Source: Frateuria_A sp051900535
GTDB lineage: Bacteria; Pseudomonadota; Gammaproteobacteria; Xanthomonadales; Rhodanobacteraceae
DNA length: 64,000 nt
Direction: 5' to 3'
NCBI RefSeq assembly: GCF_051900535.1
Contig: NZ_JBHZGI010000001.1
Span: 558,001 to 622,000 of the forward strand
Shown: in pieces, positions 1 to 7,790 of the stretch
Numbering within the stretch: the stretch's first letter is position 1
Layout: each line of letters starts with the position of its first letter
Translations under genes and position numbers: made by a program
The notes under the pieces: generated by a model
Told to the model about the DNA's origin: nothing
Seen by the model: the letters and a program-made list of their open reading frames with translations, nothing else
Databases searched by the model: none

Positions 1-159
1 GACAAATATGACGAGGCGGCGCGCCGTTTCCTGGGCAAGCCGGCAAGCGAGCTGGCCTGGGGAACGAAGATCGAGCGTCCCGGCGTGATGGGCCTGATCG
101 GCGTGGACGATGTGATCGGGCGGTTCGAGGCATTCGCCTCGTCGCACGGGCTTGCCTGA
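1..159 (+). CDS. C-terminal end of an unrecognised protein (5' partial)
   Basis: An open frame runs in from the left edge and stops with TGA at 157-159, leaving 52 residues that end in FASSHGLA. The fragment is alternating charged and hydrophobic and reads like the end of a soluble enzyme, with WGTKIERPGVMGLIGVDD in the middle. I do not recognise the family from this tail. A hairpin follows immediately, so the gene probably ends its transcript here, convergent with the DUF6165 gene. Confidence 0.55.
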   Translation, partial: DKYDEAARRFLGKPASELAWGTKIERPGVMGLIGVDDVIGRFEAFASSHGLA

Positions 160-164
160 TGCGG

Positions 165-195
165 CGCCCTCGCCCGAAGGGCGAGGGATTTCGGA
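165..195 (+). terminator. Hairpin, probable terminator
   Basis: CCCTCGCCC-GAA-GGGCGAGGG (167-187) forms a 9-bp GC-rich stem directly after the stop of the partial gene, followed by a short T-rich stretch. It lies between two convergent genes and could serve either, though it has no proper T tract. Confidence 0.45.
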
Positions 196-277
196 TTTGG
201 AGCGTACGTCGGCGCTGACGGCTCTTTGAAGCCTTTCCCTTGAGCGTGGGCGCGCAGCGCCGCAGTCGAAAGGCAGC

Positions 278-682
278 TCACGCGCCCGTCGAGCGGTAAT
301 CCTGGTAGGACTTTTCCTCGACGAGCTGCGAACCCAGCTTGAGGTTGATCTCGCGCTTGACCGCCGCGCGCACATCGTTGCGGAAATACACCGAACGCGC
401 CAGCTCGACGAACTCGGCGTCGAACGCCTGCGCCTTCTCCTTGAGCCGGATGCGATCCTCGATATCCCACAGCGCCTCGTTGACCGCGAGCAGCCGCGCG
501 CGCTCATCACCGATGTCGGTCTGCGAGGCGGCATCGTTGGCCCAGGTCGCGTTGAGCAGCTCCAGCTCGTTGCGCACGTTGGCCAGCTTGGCCGGATCGC
601 TGATCTGGCGCGATTTGATCTCCAGGATGGTGATCTTGTCGATCAGCTCGCCATAGGAAACCGGGACTTGGATGAGGCTCAT
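278..682 (-). CDS. DUF6165 family protein
   Basis: A 134-residue soluble protein starting MSLIQVPVSYGELIDKITIL. The N-terminal pattern (short beta start, then GELIDKITILEIKSRQI) matches what I know as DUF6165, a small family of unknown function often found near glycosyltransferase or cell-envelope genes. The body is rich in charged helices (residues about 25-110) with no membrane segment or signal peptide. Its start lies 15 bases beyond the stop of the ammonia-lyase gene in the same direction, so it is probably the distal gene of hisS-hutH. No catalytic motif can be named. Confidence 0.7.
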   Translation of the reverse strand: MSLIQVPVSYGELIDKITILEIKSRQISDPAKLANVRNELELLNATWANDAASQTDIGDERARLLAVNEALWDIEDRIRLKEKAQAFDAEFVELARSVYFRNDVRAAVKREINLKLGSQLVEEKSYQDYRSTGA

Positions 683-697
683 GGGAACTCCGGGGAA

Positions 698-2626
698 TCA
701 GGGGTAATCGACGACGTCGGCGACCAGCCACGGATGGGCCGCGGCAGCGAACGCACGTTGTTGCTGCATGTCACAGGCGGAACGGATGTCGCCGTCCATC
801 GCGCGGTCGCGATGCATGAAGGCGATCCGCTCGCGCAGCAGGGCGTGGGCGGTCTGCACGGCGGTGCCGGCGTGGAACTCCTCGCTACCGGCGAGCGCCG
901 CCATCAGCTGGCGCACTTCCCGCTCGAACTGGGCGCAGTGGGGATGGCCTTCGCGCGGCGCGTTGCCGATCTTGGCGGCCAGCGCGAGCCAATCGCCGCG
1001 CGCGGCCAGCCGGCGCGCGGCGTTGAGCATTTCACGGCGGTAATCGAGCGCCTGCGCCGCGGTGTAGAGCTCCAGCGCCAGCACGTGGCCCAGGTCCTCC
1101 ATCATCTCGAGCACGTGGCGCGCCTCGTTGGCGCCCATCGAGACGTGGTCCTCGGCGTTCGCGCTGGTGGGGATCGAATACACGCTGGCCGGATGCGCGC
1201 GGGTGGCCAGGTCGTTGACCAGCGCGGCGGCGGTGTACTGCACGATCATGAAGCCGGAATCGGTGCCGTCCTCGTTGCCGGTCAGGAAGGCCGGCAGGCC
1301 ATCGTTGGTGGCCGGGTCGACCAGCTTGTTTAGTCGGCGCTCGGAGATCGAGGCCAGCACGGGGATCGCGGCCTTGACGTAGCTCATCGCCAGCGCCAGT
1401 GGCATGCCGTGGAAGTGGCCGGCGGAGATCACCTGCTCCTCGATGAATTGCGCACCCTCGGCATCGGGAAAGATCAGCGGATTGTCGGTCACCGAGTTGA
1501 GCTCGACGTCGATCACGCGGCAGGCCTGCGCCCAGGCATCGCGCACCGCGCCGTGCACCTGTGGCATGCAGCGCAGGCAGTAGGCGTCCTGCGGCTGGTG
1601 CTTCTTGCCTCCCTTGAACGGCAGGAAGCGGTCGTAGAACGCTTCGCGGCCGTGACGCTGGTTGGCCGGCACCCAGTCCCAGCCGATGTCGAAGGACAGC
1701 GCCTGGTCTTCCGGCAGCGCCCACGCTTCGGCCGACCACGGTTTGAACCGGGGTACCAGGTGGTAGGGGATGTCGACCAGCGTGGATCCGCCCAGCAGTT
1801 GGCGCACGTGCGACGCCGCCTCGACCTGCCCAGGATGCGGACGCAGCGCATGCACTTCCGGCCTCAGCGCGCCACTGCGGCCGGCGAAGGCATCCAGCGT
1901 CATCGACCCGGCGAGATCCGCCACGCCGAGCAGGTATTCCAGATCGTCCAGCGCCAGCACCGCGGTGGCCAGCATCTGCGCGGTGCCGTTGTTGAGCGCC
2001 AGGCCTTCCTTGAAGGACAGGCGGATCGGCTCCAGGCCCGCACGCTTCAGCGCTTCGTCGCCCGGCAGGCGTTCGCCGCCGAAGAAAGCCTCGCCGCCGC
2101 CCAGCAGCACGATCGCCAGGTGCGAGAGCGGCGCAAGATCGCCGCTGGCGCCGACCGAACCCTTCTCCGGCACCACCGGTACCACGCCGCGGTTGAGCAT
2201 CGCGGTGAGCGCCTGGAGCGTGGACACGCGGATACCGGAATGGCCGCGCATGAGCGTGTTGATCCGGATCACCAGCATCGCCCGCACCACTTCGGGCGCG
2301 AAGGGTTTGCCCACGCAGACGGCGTGGGTGACGATCAGGTTGTGCTGCAGCTCCTCCATGAGGCTCGCGCCGCCCCGGGGCGCGTCCTGGATCGCCAGCT
2401 CGTCGCGCATGCGGTGCCCGCCAAGCAGCTTGTCGGCATTGCTGCCGAAGCCGGTGGTCACGCCGTAGGTCGGTTCGCCGCAGCTGACCTTGTCGGCCAG
2501 GAAATCGGCCGCGTGCTGCACTCGCTCCAACTGGGTCGCGTCCAGTGCCACCGGCACGCTGCGGCGCGCCGCGGCAACCAGCTGCGCGCGGGTGAGACTG
2601 CGGCCATCGAGAATGATCTTGTCCAC
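698..2626 (-). CDS. HAL/PAL/TAL-family aromatic amino acid ammonia-lyase, atypical HutH homologue
   Basis: 642 residues from a GTG start, against about 510 for ordinary HutH. MIO-enzyme hallmarks are present: the Ala-Ser-Gly triad at 160-162 (GSVGASGDLAPLSHL), which cyclises to the electrophilic MIO group, the catalytic Tyr at 54 (YGVTTGFG), NNGT at 212-215, YCLRCMPQ at 349-356 and NSVTDNP. T100-H101 at the substrate-selectivity pair is histidine-lyase-like. Two things are odd. About 60 extra residues (roughly 285-347, ending before DAYCLRC) interrupt the canonical fold. The position of the essential HutH base (Glu414 in Pseudomonas putida) is Met408, in GHFHGMPLA. No other hut gene is nearby. 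The GTG is chosen because the frame upstream overlaps hisS. It follows hisS by 34 bases and is probably co-transcribed. The family is certain; the substrate is not. Confidence 0.85.
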   Translation of the reverse strand: MDKIILDGRSLTRAQLVAAARRSVPVALDATQLERVQHAADFLADKVSCGEPTYGVTTGFGSNADKLLGGHRMRDELAIQDAPRGGASLMEELQHNLIVTHAVCVGKPFAPEVVRAMLVIRINTLMRGHSGIRVSTLQALTAMLNRGVVPVVPEKGSVGASGDLAPLSHLAIVLLGGGEAFFGGERLPGDEALKRAGLEPIRLSFKEGLALNNGTAQMLATAVLALDDLEYLLGVADLAGSMTLDAFAGRSGALRPEVHALRPHPGQVEAASHVRQLLGGSTLVDIPYHLVPRFKPWSAEAWALPEDQALSFDIGWDWVPANQRHGREAFYDRFLPFKGGKKHQPQDAYCLRCMPQVHGAVRDAWAQACRVIDVELNSVTDNPLIFPDAEGAQFIEEQVISAGHFHGMPLALAMSYVKAAIPVLASISERRLNKLVDPATNDGLPAFLTGNEDGTDSGFMIVQYTAAALVNDLATRAHPASVYSIPTSANAEDHVSMGANEARHVLEMMEDLGHVLALELYTAAQALDYRREMLNAARRLAARGDWLALAAKIGNAPREGHPHCAQFEREVRQLMAALAGSEEFHAGTAVQTAHALLRERIAFMHRDRAMDGDIRSACDMQQQRAFAAAAHPWLVADVVDYP

Positions 2627-2660
2627 CGGTGCTCCGTCGTATTCGTGGGTGAGCCGTGGC

Positions 2661-4037
2661 TCACTGCCCCATCGCCGCTGCCTGTTCCAGTTCCACCCGC
2701 AACGCCTTGACCAGCTCGCCGCGCGCCACTTCGAACTGGTCGCCGCGACGCAGGTCCTTGACCGTGACCACACCCTTGGCCAGCTCGTCTTCGCCCAGCA
2801 CCACGGCGAAGCGGATGCCGGCGCGATCGGCGTACTTGAACTGCTTGCCGAGCTTGCCGCTTTCCAGCACCACCTCGGTGGCGATGCCGGCAGTGCGCAG
2901 TTCGCTGGCGATGGCGAGGTAGGCCGGCAGCTGCGCGGGGTCCATCTGCGTCACCAGCACGTCGACGGTGCTGCGCGCGTTGCCCAGCAGGCCGGCGTCG
3001 CGCAACTGCCAGAACAGGCGCGTCAGGCCGATCGATATGCCCACGCCAGGCAGCCTTGACTTGGTGTACTGGCTGGCCAGGTTGTCGTAGCGGCCGCCCG
3101 AGCAGATCGAGCCGATCTGCGGGTGGTCGTTGAGCGTGGTCTCGTAGACGGTGCCGGTGTAGTAGTCCAGGCCGCGGGCGATGGAAAGGTTCAGCGCGAA
3201 GTGTGTTTCCGGCACGCCGAAGTCGCGGATCAGGCCGAGCACTTCCTTCAGTTCCGCCCTGCCCTGTTCAAGCGCCTCGCAGCCGCTGCCCAGCGCGTCG
3301 AGTTTGGCGAAGGCGTCCTCGAGCGAGGTCGAGCGCACCTGCACGAAGTCCAGGATTTTTGCCGCGACGTCGGCCGACAGGCCGAAGGCCTCGCCGGTCA
3401 GCGTCTCGCGCACGTAGTCGGCGCCGCGCTTGTCCAGCTTGTCCACCTCGCGCAGCACCAGCATCTGATGCTCGCTGTCGGCCACGCCCAGGCTCTCGAA
3501 ATAGCCGCGCATCAGCTTGCGATTGTTGAGCTGGATGGTGAAGGCGCCGATGTCCAGCTCGCGGAAAGTGCTGTAGATCACCGCCGGCAGCTCGGCGTCG
3601 TAGCGGGTGGTCAGGCTGTCCTTGCCGATCACGTCGATGTCGCACTGGTAGAACTCGCGGAACCGGCCACGCTGCGCGCGCTCGCCGCGGTACACGCGCT
3701 GCATCTGGTAGCGGCGGAACGGGAACGACAGGTCGTGTTCGTGCTCGGCGACGTAGCGCGCGAGCGGCACCGTGAGGTCGAAGCGCAACGCCAGTTCAGG
3801 CGTGCCCTCCTTGGCAAGCGCACCAGTGGATTGCACGAAGTACACCTGTCGCTCGGTCTCGCCGCCGCTCTTGGTCAGCAGCACGTCGGAGAACTCGATC
3901 ACCGGCGTTTCCACCGGCAGGAAACCGAAGCGCTCGAAGTTGCGGCGGATGGTGTCGAGCATGCGCTGGAACGCGATCTGGTCCAGCGGCAGCAACTCGA
4001 GCACGCCGGGCATGGTGCGGGCCGGGGTAAGCGCCAT
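2661..4037 (-). CDS. hisS: Histidyl-tRNA synthetase
   Basis: 458 residues, a class II aminoacyl-tRNA synthetase that charges tRNA-His in the cytoplasm. Motif 1 lies in the PVETPVIEFSDVLL region, motif 2 in FRRYQMQRVYRGERAQRGRFREF, and the histidine-specific signature ARGLDYYTGTVYE is near residue 290. The C-terminal anticodon-binding alpha/beta domain starts around residue 360 and ends near QFEVARGELVKALR. I chose ATG 4037 (MALTPARTMPGV); an in-frame ATG 48 bases upstream would add a non-conserved, basic leader. First gene of the hisS-ammonia-lyase-DUF6165 run. Confidence 0.95.
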   Translation of the reverse strand: MALTPARTMPGVLELLPLDQIAFQRMLDTIRRNFERFGFLPVETPVIEFSDVLLTKSGGETERQVYFVQSTGALAKEGTPELALRFDLTVPLARYVAEHEHDLSFPFRRYQMQRVYRGERAQRGRFREFYQCDIDVIGKDSLTTRYDAELPAVIYSTFRELDIGAFTIQLNNRKLMRGYFESLGVADSEHQMLVLREVDKLDKRGADYVRETLTGEAFGLSADVAAKILDFVQVRSTSLEDAFAKLDALGSGCEALEQGRAELKEVLGLIRDFGVPETHFALNLSIARGLDYYTGTVYETTLNDHPQIGSICSGGRYDNLASQYTKSRLPGVGISIGLTRLFWQLRDAGLLGNARSTVDVLVTQMDPAQLPAYLAIASELRTAGIATEVVLESGKLGKQFKYADRAGIRFAVVLGEDELAKGVVTVKDLRRGDQFEVARGELVKALRVELEQAAAMGQ

Positions 4038-4158
4038 GGAATCCTCTGCTTGCGGGTAACGGGAGCGGCGCTGAAGGCCGCGCAACGGCAGCCGCCTAGG
4101 TTAGCAGAAGGGCAAGCCCGCCCCGGCGCGCGGTGCGCGAAAAAAAGCCGCGGGGATG

Positions 4159-4187
4159 TTGCCAAGCCCGCGCCGGCTCACTAAGAT
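4159..4187 (+). promoter_or_regulatory. Sigma-70 promoter of tRNA-Pro
   Basis: TTGCCA (4159-4164), 17-bp spacer, TAAGAT (4182-4187). The tRNA begins 11 bases after the -10 box. Confidence 0.6.
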
Positions 4188-4198
4188 ACGCGGCTCCA

Positions 4199-4275
4199 CG
4201 GGGTGTAGCTCAGCCTGGTAGAGCGCTACGTTCGGGACGTAGAAGTCGCATGTTCGAATCATGTCACCCCGACCA
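4199..4275 (+). tRNA. tRNA-Pro(CGG)
   Basis: 77 nt with a complete cloverleaf. The acceptor stem CGGGGTG/CACCCCG pairs fully, the anticodon loop TTCGGGA gives anticodon CGG, the T-arm has GTTCGAATC, and CCA is encoded. The C-G first pair is typical of bacterial tRNA-Pro. Confidence 0.96.
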
Positions 4276-4285
4276 AGGTTCGAGG

Positions 4286-4316
4286 AAAGGCCACCGCTAG
4301 CGGTGGCCTTTTTCTT
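4286..4316 (+). terminator. Rho-independent terminator of tRNA-Pro
   Basis: AAAGGCCACCG-CTAG-CGGTGGCCTTT is a perfect stem followed by TTCTTT, 10 bases after the tRNA CCA. Confidence 0.85.
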
Positions 4317-4328
4317 TGGCGGGTTCCC

Positions 4329-4388
4329 GCAGGAGCGCACCCTGTGCGCGACAAGATGCATGGCGGTCGCGCACAGGTTGCGCCCTAC
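4329..4388. repeat. REP-like palindromic element, family A (GCAGGAGCGCACC...GCGCCCTAC)
   Basis: Two inverted copies of GCAGGAGCGCACCCTGTGCG / GTCGCGCACAGGTTGCGCCC face each other over about 60 bases. The same core recurs at 25090, 30302 (degenerate), 41522, 54907 and 61327. The right arm contains the TAG stop of the DUF455 gene. Confidence 0.75.
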
Positions 4389-5194
4389 GGTCGGATCGCC
4401 AGTGCGGCGAGCTGATCCATTTCCTCGGCGTCGAAACCGGCGGCCAGCCGCGCAGGACGATTGAACGGCCCGCGCAGGTTTCCCCCCATGTGATCGCGCA
4501 GCAGCTGCACGAACGTTGCGCGCGGTTCCAGTCCGTCGCGCTCGCAGCACCAGCGGAACCAGCGCGTGCCTGCCGCCACGTGGGCAACCTCCTCGCGCAG
4601 GATGATGTCCAGGATGGCGATGGTGCGCCCGTCGCCGACGCCGCGCAGGCGCTCGATCATGCCGGGCGTCACATCCAACCCGCGCGCTTCCAGCACGCGC
4701 GGCACCAGCGCCATGCGGGCAAGGTCGCTGTGCGCGGTCTTTGCGGCCATCTCCCACAGGCCGTTGTGGGCATCGAAGTCGCCGTATGTATGGCCGAGCT
4801 CGGCCAGCCGGTCCCTGAGCATGGCGAAATGGCGCGCCTCGTCGGACGCGCAGCTGGCCCAGTCGCGGTAGAAGTCATCGGGGAAGCCGCGGAAACGGTA
4901 GACCGCATCCCATGCCAGATTGATCGCGTTGAACTCGATATGCGCGATGGCATGGACCAGCGCGGCCCGGCCTTCGGACGTACCCAGCCCGCGCTGCGGG
5001 ACGCGCCGCGCTTCGACCAGGCCGGGACGAGGCGGTCGGCCCGGGGTTGCGATCGGCTCCGGGGGCAACGCCTTGGAATCCGGATGCAGCTCGCCCGCCT
5101 GCAGCGCCCGCCATGTGTCGTGGGTCAGGCGCAGCTTCTCTTCCGGATCGCTGGCGTCGAGGCAGCGCCGGGCGGCTTGGTGCAGATCGGTCAT
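4385..5194 (-). CDS. DUF455 ferritin-like protein
   Basis: 269 residues. The central part (about 85-230) is a four-helix ferritin-like bundle with carboxylate/histidine pairs typical of a di-iron site: AHIEFNAINLAWD, DEARHFAMLRDRL and REEVAHVAAGTRWFRW. The family (COG2833) has unknown function and resembles the tRNA hydroxylase MiaE fold. The Glu and His ligands are all present, so metal binding is plausible. The stop codon and last few bases lie inside a family-A palindrome, so the end of the gene was probably set by insertion of that repeat. Divergent from the glyoxalase-fold gene with an 84-base gap. Confidence 0.85.
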   Translation of the reverse strand: MTDLHQAARRCLDASDPEEKLRLTHDTWRALQAGELHPDSKALPPEPIATPGRPPRPGLVEARRVPQRGLGTSEGRAALVHAIAHIEFNAINLAWDAVYRFRGFPDDFYRDWASCASDEARHFAMLRDRLAELGHTYGDFDAHNGLWEMAAKTAHSDLARMALVPRVLEARGLDVTPGMIERLRGVGDGRTIAILDIILREEVAHVAAGTRWFRWCCERDGLEPRATFVQLLRDHMGGNLRGPFNRPARLAAGFDAEEMDQLAALAIRP

Positions 5195-5278
5195 GCGGCA
5201 AGTCTACGTCGTGGCCTGCGTTGCAACGCCACCCCATCGACCGCATAGTGGCGCTCCACGTCTTCCAGGGAACAGGAC

Positions 5279-5656
5279 ATGTCCAACCTTCATGCGGTCG
5301 AGATCAAGGCGTTCGTACCAGCACGCGACTACGACCTGTCGCGACGCTTCTACGCCGACGTGGGCTTCGAGGAACGGTCCAATTTCGATGGCGTGGCCTA
5401 TTTCGCGCAGGGCGAATGCAGCTTCCTGCTGCAGCGCTTCTACGAGCAGGCGCACGCCGAAAACTTCATGATGCACCTGCTGGTGGACGATGCCGACGCG
5501 TGGCACCGCCACCTGGTCGAACAGGATATCGTCGGCCGCTATCGCGAACACAACGTGCGGATGACCGCCCCGGCGGACCGCCCGTGGCGTATCCGCGATT
5601 TCCACCTGATCGACCCCTCCGGCGTGTTGTGGCACATCGGCCACAACATCCGGTGA
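5279..5656 (+). CDS. VOC/glyoxalase-fold protein
   Basis: 125 residues with the beta-alpha-beta-beta-beta pattern of the vicinal-oxygen-chelate superfamily: EIKAFVPARDYDLSRRFYADVGF at the start, FMMHLLVDDADAWHRHL in the middle and IRDFHLIDPSGVLWHIG at the end. The DPSG..W.I tail is typical of the bleomycin-resistance/glyoxalase subgroup. Only some metal ligands are recognisable, and the substrate cannot be told. It ends 7 bases before the stop of convergent purF, with no terminator between them. Confidence 0.8.
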   Translation: MSNLHAVEIKAFVPARDYDLSRRFYADVGFEERSNFDGVAYFAQGECSFLLQRFYEQAHAENFMMHLLVDDADAWHRHLVEQDIVGRYREHNVRMTAPADRPWRIRDFHLIDPSGVLWHIGHNIR

Positions 5657-5663
5657 CCGCGAT

Positions 5664-7139
5664 TTACGCGCTGCGGCGGGCGGCCTTGGCGTCGTCCGAG
5701 CGCAGCATCTCTATCTGCTGCAGGTAGTTGCGGTCCAGGCCGGTGACGTACTCCCCGGAGAAGCAGGACGTATCGAACTGCTTGAGCTCCTCGTTGCCGT
5801 CCTGCACCGCCCATACGAGGTCGGCCAGGTCCTGGTAGATCAGCCAGTCGGCGCCGAGCAACTGCTCCACTTCCTTCTCGGTCTTGCCGGCGGCGACCAG
5901 TTCGCTGGCCGAAGGCATGTCGATGCCGTACACGTTCGGATAGCGCACGGGCGGCGCGGCCGAGGCGAAATACACCTTCTTCGCTCCCGCATCGCGGGCC
6001 ATCTGGATGATCTGCCTGGACGTGGTGCCGCGCACGATCGAATCGTCCACCAGCAGCACGGTCTTGTTGCGGAACTCCAGATCGATCGCGTTCAACTTGC
6101 GGCGCACCGATTTCACGCGGTCGCCCTGTCCCGGCATGATGAAGGTGCGGCCCACGTAGCGATTCTTGACGAAGCCCTCGCGGAACGGCACGCCGAGCGC
6201 GGTGGCCAGCGAGCTGGCGGCGGTACGTGCGGTGTCCGGGATCGGGATCACCGCGTCGATGCCGTGGTCGGGGCATTCGCGCATGATCTTCTGGGCGAGC
6301 TTCTCGCCCATGCGCAGGCGTGCCTTGTACACCGAAACGTCCTCGATCATCGAATCGGGCCGCGCCAGGTAGACGTACTCGAAGATGCACGGCGCATGTA
6401 CCGCGGCTTCGGCGCAGCGGCGCGCGTGCAACTGGCCGTCCACGGTGATGTAGACCGCCTCGCCCGGCGCCACGTCGCGCACGCGCTTGAAGCCGAGCAC
6501 GTCGAACGCGACCGATTCGGAAGCCACCGCGTATTCGCGGCCCTCCGGCGTCACGCGCTCGCCCAGCACGAGCGGGCGGATTCCGTGCGGATCGCGGAAA
6601 GCCAGCAGGCCATAGCCCTGGATCAGCGCCAGGCAGGCGTAGCCGCCGCGCGCGCGGGCGTGCACGCCGGCCACCGCCTTGAAGATCTGGTCGGGCGTCA
6701 GCGCCATGCGATCCTGGATCTGCAGCTCGTGCGCGAGCACGTTCAGCAGCACCTCCGAATCCGAATCGGTGTTGATGTGCCGGCGGTCGTCCTGGAACAT
6801 CTCGCGGCGCAATGCCTCGGTGTTCACCAGGTTGCCGTTGTGCGCGAAGGCGATGCCGTAGGGCGAGTTCACGTAGAACGGTTGTGCCTCGTCGGCGTTG
6901 TCCGAGCCGGCGGTCGGGTAGCGGCAATGGCCGATGCCGATGCTTCCGCGCAAGCGGCTCATCGAGGCCTGGTTGAATACATCGCGCACCAGGCCGTTGC
7001 CCTTGTGCAAGCGCAGGTGTGCGCCATCGACGGTGACGATGCCGGCCGCGTCCTGGCCCCGGTGCTGCAGCACCGTGAGTCCGTCATAAAGCGCCGATGC
7101 CACTTCGGTGGGACCGACGATGCCGATGATTCCGCACAT
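5664..7139 (-). CDS. purF: Amidophosphoribosyltransferase
   Basis: 491 residues (family about 500). It catalyses the first committed step of purine synthesis: PRPP plus glutamine to phosphoribosylamine. The N-terminal Ntn glutaminase domain begins MCGIIGIVG, where Cys2 becomes the nucleophile after Met removal. RGQDAAGI and GHCRYPTAG are typical glutaminase loops. The PRPP-binding motif VLLVDDSIVRGTTSRQ is near residue 365. ATG 7139 is fixed by the obligatory Cys2; the frame stays open upstream but that is non-coding. Last gene of folC-dedD-cvpA-purF, 31 bases after cvpA. Confidence 0.97.
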   Translation of the reverse strand: MCGIIGIVGPTEVASALYDGLTVLQHRGQDAAGIVTVDGAHLRLHKGNGLVRDVFNQASMSRLRGSIGIGHCRYPTAGSDNADEAQPFYVNSPYGIAFAHNGNLVNTEALRREMFQDDRRHINTDSDSEVLLNVLAHELQIQDRMALTPDQIFKAVAGVHARARGGYACLALIQGYGLLAFRDPHGIRPLVLGERVTPEGREYAVASESVAFDVLGFKRVRDVAPGEAVYITVDGQLHARRCAEAAVHAPCIFEYVYLARPDSMIEDVSVYKARLRMGEKLAQKIMRECPDHGIDAVIPIPDTARTAASSLATALGVPFREGFVKNRYVGRTFIMPGQGDRVKSVRRKLNAIDLEFRNKTVLLVDDSIVRGTTSRQIIQMARDAGAKKVYFASAAPPVRYPNVYGIDMPSASELVAAGKTEKEVEQLLGADWLIYQDLADLVWAVQDGNEELKQFDTSCFSGEYVTGLDRNYLQQIEMLRSDDAKAARRSA

Positions 7140-7170
7140 GGTTTGATGCCCTGATTTCGTTAAGCGTGTT

Positions 7171-7767
7171 TCAGGTGAGCGTGGCCGATTGCGCGGCCGA
7201 AACGACAGATTGCGCCGGTGCGGGTGAACCGCCCGGAAGTACCGGCAAGGTGACCGGCGGCAACTTGGGCAACTGGGCCGGCGGGTGCAGGTAACGGCGC
7301 ACGCTTTCCGGCACCCGGTCACCCAGCCATGCAGCCGCGCCGGCGAACTGCGGCAGCAACAGCGAATGCTGCCAGCCGGCCTCGCGGGTGAGGCCGGTGA
7401 AGCTGGCCAGGAACACCGCAAGCGTCACCAGCAGCACCCCGCGCGCAAAGCCGAAGAACATGCCCAGCAACCGGTCCAGCCCGCCCAGGCCGATGCCCGA
7501 CAACAGCCGCCGCGCCACGAAACGCAGCAGCGCACCGACGATCAACACGACCAAGAAGCACAATCCGTAGCCGAGCAGGATCCGCGCCGCAGGCAGCGAA
7601 ATGCTGTGCTCGAAGTGCGCCGCGACCACCGGCCCGAACGTCCAGGCGACCCAGAACGCGGCAACCCAGGCGACCAGCGACAGCACCTCCGACACCAGCC
7701 CGCGCCACAGCCCGACCAGCACGGACAGGGCCAGCACGCCGAGGATGGTGAAGTCGATCCAGTTCAT
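7171..7767 (-). CDS. cvpA: CvpA family membrane protein
   Basis: 198 residues with four predicted membrane helices (about 5-25, 28-48, 65-85 and 100-122) and a Pro-rich tail. It begins MNWIDFTILGVLALSVLVG, the CvpA signature; RGLVSEVLSLVAWVAAFWVA follows. CvpA is an inner-membrane protein first linked to colicin V production and conserved next to purF. The C-terminal 30 residues (PKLPPVTLPVLPGGSPAPAQ) are low complexity and not conserved in the family. ATG 7767 is chosen because the longer frame upstream overlaps the SPOR gene. Confidence 0.92.
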   Translation of the reverse strand: MNWIDFTILGVLALSVLVGLWRGLVSEVLSLVAWVAAFWVAWTFGPVVAAHFEHSISLPAARILLGYGLCFLVVLIVGALLRFVARRLLSGIGLGGLDRLLGMFFGFARGVLLVTLAVFLASFTGLTREAGWQHSLLLPQFAGAAAWLGDRVPESVRRYLHPPAQLPKLPPVTLPVLPGGSPAPAQSVVSAAQSATLT

Positions 7768-7790
7768 GCCGCCCCCCGGTGGACCGCGCC

